Part shown: positions 1-6,658 of the stretch, in pieces
Layout of the letters: each line of letters starts with the position of its first letter
Numbering within the stretch: the stretch's first letter is position 1
Source: CAZKUR01 sp964556005
GTDB lineage: Bacteria > Bacteroidota > Ignavibacteria > Ignavibacteriales > Ignavibacteriaceae
Assembly: GCA_964556005.1 (NCBI GenBank)
Contig: CAZKUR010000129.1
Location: forward strand, 1 to 8,147
Length of the DNA stretch: 8,147 nt
Direction of reading: 5' to 3'
Translations under genes and position numbers: made by a program
The notes under the pieces: generated by a model
The model's database searches: none
Told to the model about the DNA's origin: nothing
The model's input: only the letters and a program-made list of their open reading frames with translations

Positions 1-723
1 CGTTATCCCTTCATATTGATCGACCATTTTAATTAGAGAATCAATACTTCCGGCTTCATATTCGAGATTGCTGTTGGTAACCTCTTTCTTTTTCAATTCG
101 CACAAATTAACAATCTGCGAACGGAGACAATGACCTTCTTCCAACAGCCACAGGTGATTCAGATTAATATCTTCGGCAAGCAGGTATTTTTTATTCAACA
201 CGGTTTCATTTTTTGAAGCATAGACAAAAAATTCCTCCTTATATAGCGGCTGCTCCAATATTGAGGAGTTATTAAGAGGTGTTGCAAGAATTCCCACGTC
301 AATAATATTTTTTTCAAGTTTCTCAATTATGTCATCGGTAGTAAACTCCCAGATCTTTACTTTTATTTCCGGGTATTTTCTCAGAAATTGTCTTAAGAAA
401 ACCGGTAAAAGGAATGGAGCTACGGTAGGAATTATCCCTATTCTCAGCTCTCCTTTTAATTCACCTTTTAATGAATTGGCAATTTCTTTTAATGCACTAG
501 CTTCTTTTAAGATTATTTTTGCCTGCTGAATAATTTCTTTTCCTGCTTCCGTTGGAACTACCGGCTGCTTACTCCTATCGAATATTTTAATACCCAGTTC
601 ATCTTCAAGTTTTTGAATCATCATACTTAAGGTGGGTTGTGAGACGCAGCACGCTTCCGCCGCTTTTACAAAATGACGATGGGAATCAGCCGCTATTAAA
701 TACTCTAACTGCTGTAAATTCAT
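1..723 (-). CDS. oxyR: OxyR peroxide-sensing LysR-type regulator, C-terminus beyond window
   Basis: This gene reads leftward off the window edge, so 241 codons are present and the last 60-70 residues expected for the family are missing. The N-terminus (MNLQQLEYLIAADSHRHFVK) is a LysR winged helix-turn-helix, with the recognition region around CCVSQPTLSMMIQKLE. The effector domain follows (RIGIIPTVAPFLLP from about residue 92). The diagnostic feature is EEGHCLRSQIVNLC, which places cysteines at residues 199 and 208, the same numbers as the disulfide-forming pair of E. coli OxyR. From family knowledge, peroxide oxidises this pair and the regulator then activates catalase and peroxidase genes. 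The divergent katG next door fits that role. There is no Shine-Dalgarno sequence before the ATG at 723; the leader is A/T only. The start is chosen because it gives the standard LysR N-terminus and the exact cysteine numbering. Confidence 0.94.
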   Translation of the reverse strand, partial: MNLQQLEYLIAADSHRHFVKAAEACCVSQPTLSMMIQKLEDELGIKIFDRSKQPVVPTEAGKEIIQQAKIILKEASALKEIANSLKGELKGELRIGIIPTVAPFLLPVFLRQFLRKYPEIKVKIWEFTTDDIIEKLEKNIIDVGILATPLNNSSILEQPLYKEEFFVYASKNETVLNKKYLLAEDINLNHLWLLEEGHCLRSQIVNLCELKKKEVTNSNLEYEAGSIDSLIKMVDQYEGIT

Positions 724-726
724 ATT

Positions 727-762
727 ATAGATTTTATTTATAAGATTATAGAAAACATCAAT
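727..762. promoter_or_regulatory. Candidate OxyR operator in oxyR-katG spacer
   Basis: The E. coli OxyR consensus is four tetranucleotides, ATAG-N7-CTAT-N7-ATAG-N7-CTAT, with an inner t and a. Here I read ATAG (727-730), N7, TTAT (738-741), N6, ATAG (748-751), N7, CAAT (759-762). The first half also carries the preferred inner t and a, and the second carries the a. The central gap is 6 instead of 7. The site starts 3 bases upstream of the oxyR ATG and ends against the probable katG -35, the position expected for activating katG and repressing oxyR. Binding is inferred. Confidence 0.55.
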
Positions 763-793
763 TTGATTGATTATAAAATAAATAATACATTTA
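763..793 (+). promoter_or_regulatory. Probable katG promoter
   Basis: TTGATT (763-768) and TACATT (786-791) are separated by 17 bases. The downstream element extended to TACATTTA matches the Bacteroidota-type TAnnTTTG at 7 of 8 positions. The TTG-to-TA distance (23 bases) is the same as in the much stronger lexA promoter in this window. The -35 overlaps a perfect ATCAA-T-TTGAT palindrome (757-767). The weak -35 abutting the OxyR site suits an activator-dependent promoter. The predicted start is near 798, leaving a leader of about 50 bases. Confidence 0.4.
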
Positions 794-849
794 TATATTC
801 AAAAATTAAATGCGGATTTTTTAACAATTAAAACACAAGGGTATTAAAA

Positions 850-3051
850 ATGGGAAATGAAGATAATAATAATGAGAGCAAGTGTCCGGTTGTAGGGCAT
901 AGTGTAGCCAGCGGGACATCAAACCGCGACTGGTGGCCGAATAAATTGAATCTGAATATACTTCGTCAACACTCCTCCAAGTCAAATCCGATGGGAGAGG
1001 GTTTTAACTATGCTGAAGAATTCAAGAAGCTTGATCTTGATGCAGTGAAGAAAGATTTAAAGAAATTGATGACCGATTCTCAAGAATGGTGGCCGGCAGA
1101 TTTCGGTCATTACGGACCGTTCTTTATAAGGATGGCTTGGCACAGTGCCGGTACATACCGCATTGCAGACGGCCGAGGCGGCGGCGGAACAGGCAGCCAG
1201 CGTTTTGAACCTCTTAACAGCTGGCCGGATAATGTGAACCTCGATAAAGCTCGCAGGCTGATTTGGCCGATCAAACAAAAATACGGTAAGAAAATTTCAT
1301 GGGCGGACCTTATAATACTTGCCGGTAACTGCGCACTCGAATCGATGGGTTTTAAAACTTTCGGTTTCGGCGGCGGTCGTGAAGATGTTTGGGAACCCTT
1401 GGAAGATATTTATTGGGGTTCGGAAGGCACCTGGCTGGAAGACAAACGCTACAGCGGCGATAGGGAACTTGAGAATCCGCTTGCGGCAGTTCAGATGGGA
1501 TTAATTTATGTGAACCCGGAAGGACCGAATGGAAATCCGGATCCGGTTGCAGCAGCACGTGATATCCGCGAAACATTCCGGCGTATGGCAATGAATGATG
1601 AAGAGACGGTCGCGCTTATTGCAGGCGGACATACATTCGGAAAAGCGCATGGCGCTGCCGATCCGAACAAATACGTCGGTGCGGAACCTGCAGGTGCAAG
1701 TATTGAAGAACAAGGCCTCGGCTGGAAAAGCAGTTTCGGAACAGGTCATGGTGATGATACAATCGGCGGCGGACCGGAAGTTACATGGACCGAGACACCG
1801 ACAAAGTGGAGCAATAATTTCTTTGAAAATCTTTTCGGTTACGAATGGGAATTAACAAAGAGTCCGGCCGGTGCTCAGCAGTGGGTAGCGAAGGATGGTG
1901 CAGGTGCCGGTAAAATTCCTGTCGCTCACGATCCGTCAAAAAAACAAGCTCCGACAATGCTTACAACAGATCTTTCATTACGATTCGATCCGGCATATGA
2001 AAAAATTTCGAGACGTTTTTATGAAAATCCCGATGAGTTTGCGGATGCATTTGCACGGGCTTGGTTTAAATTGACTCATCGTGATATGGGTCCTAAAGCG
2101 CGCTATCTCGGACCTGAAGTACCTGAGGAAGATTTAATTTGGCAAGATCCGATCCCTGCTTCTGCTAGTAAAGTTATCGGCAAAAAAGATATAGAAGAAC
2201 TGAAGAATAAAATATTGGATTCGGGTTTGTCGGTATCTCAATTAGTATCAACAGCATGGGCATCTGCATCGACATTCCGAGGTTCGGATAAACGCGGCGG
2301 CGCAAACGGCGCACGTATTCAGCTTTCACCGCAGAAGGATTGGGAAGTAAACAACCCCGCTCAATTAGATAAAGTGCTTAAGAAGCTAAAGAAGATCCAA
2401 AAAGAATTCAACGATGCTCAATCCGGTAAAAAGAAAGTTTCACTTGCAGACTTAATAGTTCTAGGTGGGTGCGCAGGAGTTGAGAAAGCTGCAGAGAAAG
2501 CTGGTTACGATGTAAAAGTTCCTTTCGCTCCAGGGCGTAATGATGCTCTGCAGGAACAGACCGATGCTGAATCATTTGCCGTACTCGAACCAAGAGCAGA
2601 TGGATTCCGTAATTACCTAAAAACCAAATACATGGCTACGGCGGAAGAAATGCTGGTTGACCGTGCACAGCTTTTAACTCTCACGGCACCTGAGATGACG
2701 GTTCTCCTAGGCGGTTTGCGTGTACTTAACACAAACTTTGACGGCTCCAAACACGGTGTGTTCACTAAAAAACCGGGAACATTAACCAACGACTTTTTTG
2801 TTAACCTGCTGGATTCAGGAACAAAATGGAAAGCAGTATCGGAAGATCATGAAGTTTTTGAAGGTATAGACCGCAAAACAGGTAACGTTAAATGGACGGG
2901 TACCCGCGCTGACCTTGTCTTTGGTTCTAATTCCGAGCTTCGTGCACTTGCCGAAGTTTATGCATGCGAAGATGCTAAAAAGAAATTTGTAAAAGATTTT
3001 GTTGCGGCATGGAATAAAGTGATGAATCTAGACCGATTTGATTTGAATTGA
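850..3051 (+). CDS. katG: Catalase-peroxidase KatG
   Basis: This is a full-length (733 aa) class I haem peroxidase with catalase activity, which destroys hydrogen peroxide in the cytoplasm; no signal peptide is visible. The N-terminal haem domain (about 1-420) has distal Arg94, Trp97 and His98 in FFIRMAWHSAGTYR, and proximal His261 in GGHTFGKAHG. The Met-Tyr-Trp adduct that gives catalase activity is complete: Trp97, Tyr220 (LIYVNPEG) and Met246 (FRRMAMND). The 41-residue Tyr-to-proximal-His spacing equals that of M. tuberculosis KatG. The haem-less C-terminal domain (about 430-733) includes WASASTFRGSDKRGGANGAR and ends in the usual KVMNLDRFDL. The position aligned to M. tuberculosis Ser315 is Gly307. 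AAGGG (837-841), 8 bases before the ATG, serves as ribosome binding site. The divergent oxyR and the operator between them indicate peroxide induction. The gene looks visibly GC-richer than its neighbours. Confidence 0.98.
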   Translation: MGNEDNNNESKCPVVGHSVASGTSNRDWWPNKLNLNILRQHSSKSNPMGEGFNYAEEFKKLDLDAVKKDLKKLMTDSQEWWPADFGHYGPFFIRMAWHSAGTYRIADGRGGGGTGSQRFEPLNSWPDNVNLDKARRLIWPIKQKYGKKISWADLIILAGNCALESMGFKTFGFGGGREDVWEPLEDIYWGSEGTWLEDKRYSGDRELENPLAAVQMGLIYVNPEGPNGNPDPVAAARDIRETFRRMAMNDEETVALIAGGHTFGKAHGAADPNKYVGAEPAGASIEEQGLGWKSSFGTGHGDDTIGGGPEVTWTETPTKWSNNFFENLFGYEWELTKSPAGAQQWVAKDGAGAGKIPVAHDPSKKQAPTMLTTDLSLRFDPAYEKISRRFYENPDEFADAFARAWFKLTHRDMGPKARYLGPEVPEEDLIWQDPIPASASKVIGKKDIEELKNKILDSGLSVSQLVSTAWASASTFRGSDKRGGANGARIQLSPQKDWEVNNPAQLDKVLKKLKKIQKEFNDAQSGKKKVSLADLIVLGGCAGVEKAAEKAGYDVKVPFAPGRNDALQEQTDAESFAVLEPRADGFRNYLKTKYMATAEEMLVDRAQLLTLTAPEMTVLLGGLRVLNTNFDGSKHGVFTKKPGTLTNDFFVNLLDSGTKWKAVSEDHEVFEGIDRKTGNVKWTGTRADLVFGSNSELRALAEVYACEDAKKKFVKDFVAAWNKVMNLDRFDLN

Positions 3052-3083
3052 TTTAAGGTTCTTTATAGAGAAGGTTATAAGTT

Positions 3084-3114
3084 AAAAGGCAGTCTGGTGA
3101 AAGGCTGCCTTTTT
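3084..3114 (+). terminator. Rho-independent terminator of katG
   Basis: AAAAGGCAG (3084-3092) pairs perfectly with CTGCCTTTT (3105-3113). Two further pairs, one a wobble, lead to an 8-base loop, and the 3' arm merges into a run of five T (3110-3114). It lies 33 bases after the katG stop. The A-run on the 5' side could also give weak termination in the other direction. The AGGCAGTCTG of the 5' arm recurs in the hairpin at 8087. Confidence 0.87.
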
Positions 3115-3312
3115 AGTAAGCATCTTTTCATAAATCAACAGATATTATATAAATGTACTATTTTAACTGCAAGTCTTTTATATTTCTTCTAATTTCCATT
3201 GCTTAAAGGAAGTGGAATTATTTTATACAATTTAACTTCTATTCAGCTTAAAGATATTTGATTTTAAAATAATTTACTTACAAATTAACATCCCGAAATA
3301 AATTGGTTAACT

Positions 3313-3921
3313 ATGTGTGTTAATTTTGAATTGGCAGCTGACCCGGTTTTCCATAATGAAGCATTTATTTTTGAAGGCGTTAATCTCTGGGAAAAATTTA
3401 AACAGAATATTACCGCAAAAGATATTCGTCCTACAAATTCGATTATTATAATCCGTAAAAGAAAAGAAGAATTCCTTATTGAGCCGGCAAGCTGGGGAAT
3501 AAAATTCAGTGATAAGTCTCCGCTGATATATAACAGCCGGATGGAAACGATAAAAGAAAAGCCGTTCTGGAAAAATACATTTAATAAGAATAGGGGACTG
3601 CTGCCTATGTCCGGCTTTTTTGAATGGCAAAAAATAGGAAAGAGTAAAATAAAGAAGAAAGTATTTCTGCCTGATAATAATATATTTTTTGTACCGGCTT
3701 TATTTATTGAAATGAACGGAACTTTATTTACTTCGCTTGTTACCGTACCGCCGAATGAATTTATAAAACCTATTCATCATAGAATGCCTGCGATAATTCT
3801 TAAAAACGACAAAGAAAAATTACTCAATGCGGATATTGATGAAGCTATAAATATGTGTGAACCGTATAAGGGGGAAATGAATTTAGCGGATGTGAAACTT
3901 AAACCAGACCGTTTATTTTAA
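3313..3921 (+). CDS. SRAP-family abasic-site crosslinking protein (YedK/HMCES-like)
   Basis: SRAP proteins bind abasic sites in single-stranded DNA and attach to them through Cys2 as a thiazolidine DNA-protein crosslink, shielding them during replication. The key residues are all visible: Cys2 (exposed after Met removal), Asn74 in NSRMETIKEKPFW, Glu104 in RGLLPMSGFFEW and His156 in IHHRMPAI, corresponding to YedK Cys2, Asn75, Glu105 and His160. The length (202 aa) is slightly below the E. coli protein. The start is fixed by the need for Cys at position 2, because no Shine-Dalgarno sequence is present. An oddity is that residues 3-4 are Val-Asn, where most members have Gly-Arg, the Arg contacting DNA. 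The gene stands alone, about 200 bases after the katG terminator, and converges with the membrane gene ending at 4090. No copy of the lexA-type operator is seen upstream. A lexA gene lies 2.8 kb away. Confidence 0.92.
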   Translation: MCVNFELAADPVFHNEAFIFEGVNLWEKFKQNITAKDIRPTNSIIIIRKRKEEFLIEPASWGIKFSDKSPLIYNSRMETIKEKPFWKNTFNKNRGLLPMSGFFEWQKIGKSKIKKKVFLPDNNIFFVPALFIEMNGTLFTSLVTVPPNEFIKPIHHRMPAIILKNDKEKLLNADIDEAINMCEPYKGEMNLADVKLKPDRLF

Positions 3922-4089
3922 TAATCTCTTAAATACAAGGTTAATAAAATATTTTGTAATTAACTTCTATGAATAGATTAATGCAGCACTTTATTTATTC
4001 TTTGGATTTCCGTTTTATTCGTGTTATATACTTTTAATGCTGATGTCCATTCATCCGTTCGATTTGAAAAAAACTCGTAAATCATTTTT

Positions 4090-4281
4090 TCATTTTTTGT
4101 TTCTAAACTTCAGCCAGGTAAAAATAATTCCCAGAGTAATGGAAAGACGTAAAGCCGTTTCCCAGTCGAATATTCCGTTGCTATGAACCAACAAGCTGTA
4201 TAAAAAAGTAACAAGTGAACTGACTGCAAACGTAACGATAAAGACAAATAAAAATTCAATTGTTAATGTACCGATTTTCAT
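4090..4281 (-). CDS. Small two-helix membrane protein, unknown function
   Basis: The 63-residue product has two predicted membrane helices (about residues 8-32 and 43-57), a short polar connection carrying GIFDWETALR, and a basic C-terminus (KFRNKK) likely in the cytoplasm. The helix-DWE-helix arrangement is familiar from small conserved bacterial membrane proteins of unknown role; I do not assign a function. The ATG at 4281 follows GGGGTG (4286-4291) at about 4 bases, an imperfect ribosome binding site. The gene is 48 bases downstream of the 124-aa membrane gene on the same strand, so the two are probably co-transcribed. It converges with the SRAP gene across 168 bases of AT-rich DNA that holds no clear terminator. 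Confidence 0.75.
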   Translation of the reverse strand: MKIGTLTIEFLFVFIVTFAVSSLVTFLYSLLVHSNGIFDWETALRLSITLGIIFTWLKFRNKK

Positions 4282-4329
4282 TTCACACCCCGTTTATGTT
4301 TTTTTGTATAAATATTATTAAAAATAAGA

Positions 4330-4704
4330 CTAAAGTGTATGTCCTAATAAAATTAATATTGCCGATAATGTAAATAGATACGGACATAATTTAAACGGCA
4401 AATAATTTATTTTATATCCCGTTAATAATGAAATGCTTGCAAGTACTAATAAAAGAATAGCCGATGACAAATATATAAATACAGAACCGCTCCCGGCAAA
4501 ATCAATAATCGTAATACCGGCTGTAATCACCCCGATAAATATTAAAGTAATGCCTTCAACTATCCATTCCATCGTTATGATATGCTTGTTATCTATACTA
4601 ATTTCACCGAAGCCTTTTACAATTGCCTTTGTCGGGAAAAGATGAGCAATACCCCAAATCAGAGTTACCGCACTGCCGATGTATATTAGAATCTGATTAA
4701 TCAT
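4330..4704 (-). CDS. Four-helix integral membrane protein, unknown function
   Basis: The 124-residue product has four hydrophobic segments, roughly residues 4-22, 45-66, 73-95 and 106-122. The polar stretch after helix 1 (GIAHLFPTKAIVKGFGEIS, then DNKHIITMEWIVEG) has a His, an FPT and an MEW that look conserved in hypothetical proteins I associate with Bacteroidota-like genomes; no reaction can be assigned. The start is well supported: AAGGAGG (minus strand, 4719-4713) sits 8 bases before the ATG at 4704, among the strongest ribosome binding sites in the window. The gene lies 144 bases downstream of the sensor-like membrane gene and 48 bases upstream of the 63-aa gene, all on the minus strand, so a common transcript is possible. 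Confidence 0.82.
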   Translation of the reverse strand: MINQILIYIGSAVTLIWGIAHLFPTKAIVKGFGEISIDNKHIITMEWIVEGITLIFIGVITAGITIIDFAGSGSVFIYLSSAILLLVLASISLLTGYKINYLPFKLCPYLFTLSAILILLGHTL

Positions 4705-4848
4705 ATTCTATTCCTCCTTTTTGCAGAGTATGGATCCTTACGAATAAAATTTTAAGCACAATTATTCAAATTTGGTTTTTGCTATGCACATTGAATTGCT
4801 AATTATATCTTTCCAAACTTAAAAATTATTATTTTTTCCCAGGCATTT

Positions 4849-5553
4849 TTATTGTCCTGCTGGGAATAAATCACTATGAACTTTTGACAACTTTTTTTCA
4901 AGCAGTTCCAGATACGTATCTACATTCGGTTCTGCGTTGGCAATATAAGGACTTACAAAACTTACTTCCGATAGTACTTGTAAACTTTCACCTATAACTC
5001 TACTGGATTTTAACAAAACATCGGGAACATTTTCGTTTTTTTCTTTTTTAATGTTTACCCATTTTATAATTTCCGCATTTTGAAGAGTAATATTATTAAC
5101 CATCATCCTCGTTAATTTTTGGAATGTATCAATAACCACTTTTTCTTTTTGTAAAATTAATTCTTTATGATGGTTTTTAATTATTTGATCTTTGAAGTAA
5201 TAAATAAGATTGGCGATAATTAAAAACAGAACCAGGCGTATTAAGGAATTCCAAACCAGGTTAATAGTAGAGGAATAAAAATGTCCGCTGATTAAATCCG
5301 TAAAAAACCATATTAATGCACTTAGAATTGCTATAGTAAAGCCGGCTTTTCGGCCTATATACCATGAAGAGAATGAAATCGGAACCAAATAAATAATCGA
5401 GAAGGAATATTCCATACCTGTGGTATAATCAACCGCACCTAAAAATAAAACCGATAATATATTAATTAGTACCAATACCGCTTTGTTCATATCCTCGATA
5501 AATTGATGCAGACTTTTGTTTTTCATTTTATCCGACCATTTTTTATTTAACAT
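4849..5553 (-). CDS. Membrane-anchored sensor-like protein lacking an output domain
   Basis: The 234-residue product begins with a four-helix membrane domain (about residues 25-42, 50-66, 70-88 and 99-119). Signatures such as VDYTTGMEYSFSIIYLVPIS, SWYIGRKAGF and the Trp-Asn-Ser-Leu-Ile-Arg of helix 4 match the N-terminal sensor domain found in many histidine kinases and diguanylate cyclases. After it comes a helical cytoplasmic tail of about 115 residues, starting with a likely coiled coil (residues 120-150). The tail has no GGDEF motif, no kinase ATP-binding boxes and no clear phospho-accepting His, though the TFQKLTRMMVNN region is loosely like a dimerisation helix. It could be a signalling adaptor or a shortened kinase. 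The second ATG at 5526 is an alternative start; neither has a good Shine-Dalgarno sequence. It is the first gene downstream of the structured RNA at 5743-5925. Confidence 0.8.
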   Translation of the reverse strand: MLNKKWSDKMKNKSLHQFIEDMNKAVLVLINILSVLFLGAVDYTTGMEYSFSIIYLVPISFSSWYIGRKAGFTIAILSALIWFFTDLISGHFYSSTINLVWNSLIRLVLFLIIANLIYYFKDQIIKNHHKELILQKEKVVIDTFQKLTRMMVNNITLQNAEIIKWVNIKKEKNENVPDVLLKSSRVIGESLQVLSEVSFVSPYIANAEPNVDTYLELLEKKLSKVHSDLFPAGQ

Positions 5554-5742
5554 TTCAAAACATAACTTAAGAATAATTTGCAGAGTAATAATTTTTGATT
5601 TGTATAAACATAGACGCTTCTCAAATTTCTAATCCCCGAACTTTAACTGATATGAAATTAATTGCATTTCCTATCAAAGGCAAGACAATCTATCCGCTGA
5701 TTTTTCCCCTAATTATTTTCGTATAATCTTCAGTTACTCAAT

Positions 5743-5775
5743 AAAAAAAACAGGGCAGCCCCGCAGGCTGCCCTG
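5743..5775 (-). terminator. Strong rho-independent terminator on minus strand
   Basis: CAGGGCAGCC and GGCTGCCCTG form a perfect 10-bp stem (5751-5760 with 5766-5775) around a 5-base loop. Reading on the minus strand it is followed by eight T (5750-5743). There is no T-run on the plus-strand side, so the direction is clear. It ends the structured RNA and would protect the 5553 gene from readthrough unless relieved. Confidence 0.92.
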
Positions 5776-5925
5776 GACATTCTATATATAGAGGTTTATG
5801 GAAAGGACGATACTTGAAAAAACAATAAAATTGTTTAATCAAAGTCTCCTTTTCCGGGTCACTGATTTGCGGCAATAAACTGACCCCCTAACTAACCAGC
5901 CTGGATGGGTAACTTGGTTAGCTCA
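5743..5925 (-). ncRNA. Candidate structured small RNA or riboregulator, family not recognised
   Basis: This stretch is clearly GC-richer than the surrounding intergenic DNA and is a chain of helices between a promoter and a terminator. Read on the minus strand: stem I, CTAACCA (5921-5915) with TGGTTAG (5898-5892), 16-base loop; stem II, GGGTCA (5886-5881) with TGACCC (5861-5856); directly stacked on it, long imperfect stem III (5855-5800), built from GGAAAAGGA with TCCTTTCC, CTTTGA with TCAAG, and the tip AAACAAT-TTT-ATTGTTT; then a TCTATATATAGA palindrome (5792-5781) and the terminator. An AAAAGGAG (5853-5846) resembling a ribosome binding site is buried in stem III, but no convincing reading frame follows. 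I compared it by eye with tRNA, SRP, RNase P, tmRNA, TPP, cobalamin, c-di-GMP-I and T-box signatures and saw no match. The nearest downstream gene on this strand starts at 5553, so it may be a free RNA or a leader with attenuation. Confidence 0.6.
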
Positions 5926-5930
5926 TGCGC

Positions 5931-5959
5931 AAAGTAATTTATTAAATGTGTAATGTCAA
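5931..5959 (-). promoter_or_regulatory. Promoter of the structured RNA
   Basis: A perfect TTGACA (minus strand 5959-5954) is followed after 17 bases by TACTTT (5936-5931) and then G. The TTG-to-TA distance is 23 bases, as in the lexA and katG promoters. The predicted start, near 5924-5926, falls just before the first base of stem I, so the RNA structure begins at the 5' end. The -10 is weak, but the placement supports transcription from this strand. Confidence 0.5.
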
Positions 5960-6030
5960 TGTTATATTGCATAGGCTTTACTTAATTGTGAGTTATAATA
6001 AGGTGAAATGAATATAGTAAATGAAAAACT

Positions 6031-6580
6031 TTAATATTGATATTTTTTATTTATAGTTTTTATGAAGCGAATAAAATCAGGTTTAATGAAATGAAAATAT
6101 ATAAAGGTCATAACAGCAACAAATAGTAATGTTGATCCAAGTATTATATATATATCGTTTTTCTACTTTTTTGCGAAGCCAGAATAAAAGTGCAATTCCA
6201 AGAAAAAATATTGAAATTGTAAGCTGCCGATAAAATATTAGACCCATATAAAGTGAGTTTTTAATATCAAGTGTCTTTTGTGGCAAAGATGCATCTATAA
6301 TTGCTTTATTTTCGTTAAATGTATCTTGAGAATTGAAGCATACTATGGCATAGTGAAGTAAAGTTTTTGCTATACTATTAATAGTGTTAGAAGCCAATAC
6401 CACGAAAACGAAAAAATATAATAATAGTTCTTTATATTTTTTAATAAGTGGTTCTAAATCATCAATTTTAAATATGGTTAACAAAAAAAAAGAATGCTGC
6501 GAAATATATAATACCAGCAATAGAATTATTAAGAATTCTCAATAAAGAATCCAAATATAATTTTTATAAATGGATAGCAT
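6031..6580 (-). pseudogene. Frameshifted membrane-protein gene, unknown function
   Basis: The longest open frame (6520-6083) begins only with a TTG lacking a ribosome binding site. Coding-like sequence continues beyond it in other frames. Upstream, ATG at 6580 opens MLSIYK; one extra A in the A5 tract (plus 6561-6565) would join it to LYLDSLLRILNNSIAGIIYF and avoid the TGA at 6541-6539. That segment rejoins the main frame if the T9 tract (plus 6483-6491) loses one base. At the other end, adding one TA unit to the repeat at 6145-6155 continues the protein into another hydrophobic helix (ILGSTLLFVAVMTF), stopping at 6031. The rebuilt product is about 180 aa with four or five membrane helices. 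All three breaks sit in simple repeats, so decay, switching by slippage, or sequencing error are all possible. No family is recognised. Confidence 0.6.
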
Positions 6581-6658
6581 CTATGCAAATTGTCTTCATT
6601 TTATCATTTAAGTCCAAAACAGCATTTTCTATTGCCAATCACAAATTAAAAAAAATAC

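Noticed and set aside
1687..1740. Apparent loss of the adduct methionine in KatG (IEEQGLGW where M. tuberculosis has LEQMGLGW)
   Set aside because: The adduct Met is 26 residues after the Tyr, at Met246 in FRRMAMND, and it is present.
4061..4090. Weak hairpin GATTT/AAATC followed by T-runs between the SRAP and 63-aa genes
   Set aside because: Only five mostly A-T pairs; too weak to call as a terminator, though it may still help end the SRAP transcript.
4838..4864. CCCAGGCA/TGCTGGG hairpin around the stop of the 234-aa gene
   Set aside because: It has a bulge, a long loop and no T-run directly after it on either strand; the first arm is part of the coding end.
4720..5587. 11-base repeat TTTGCAGAGTA upstream of both the 124-aa and 234-aa minus-strand genes (4720-4730 and 5577-5587)
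   Set aside because: Several 11-base repeats are expected by chance in 8 kb of AT-rich DNA, and the distances to the starts differ (16 and 24 bases).
5738..5842. Minus-strand TTG frame of 34 codons after the AAAAGGAG inside the structured RNA, a possible leader peptide
   Set aside because: The spacing is too short for a good start, the start codon is TTG, and the frame runs through the terminator stem and its T-run.
5798..5878. Plus-strand 26-codon ATG frame opposite the structured RNA
   Set aside because: The purine run is only 3 bases from the ATG, there is no promoter of note, and the sequence is explained by the arms of stem III.
5892..5930. tRNA-like patch (plus-strand GGTTAGCTCA resembling a D-arm)
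   Set aside because: There is no T-loop GGTTCRA, no anticodon arm and no acceptor stem in the right places; the bases pair as stem I instead.
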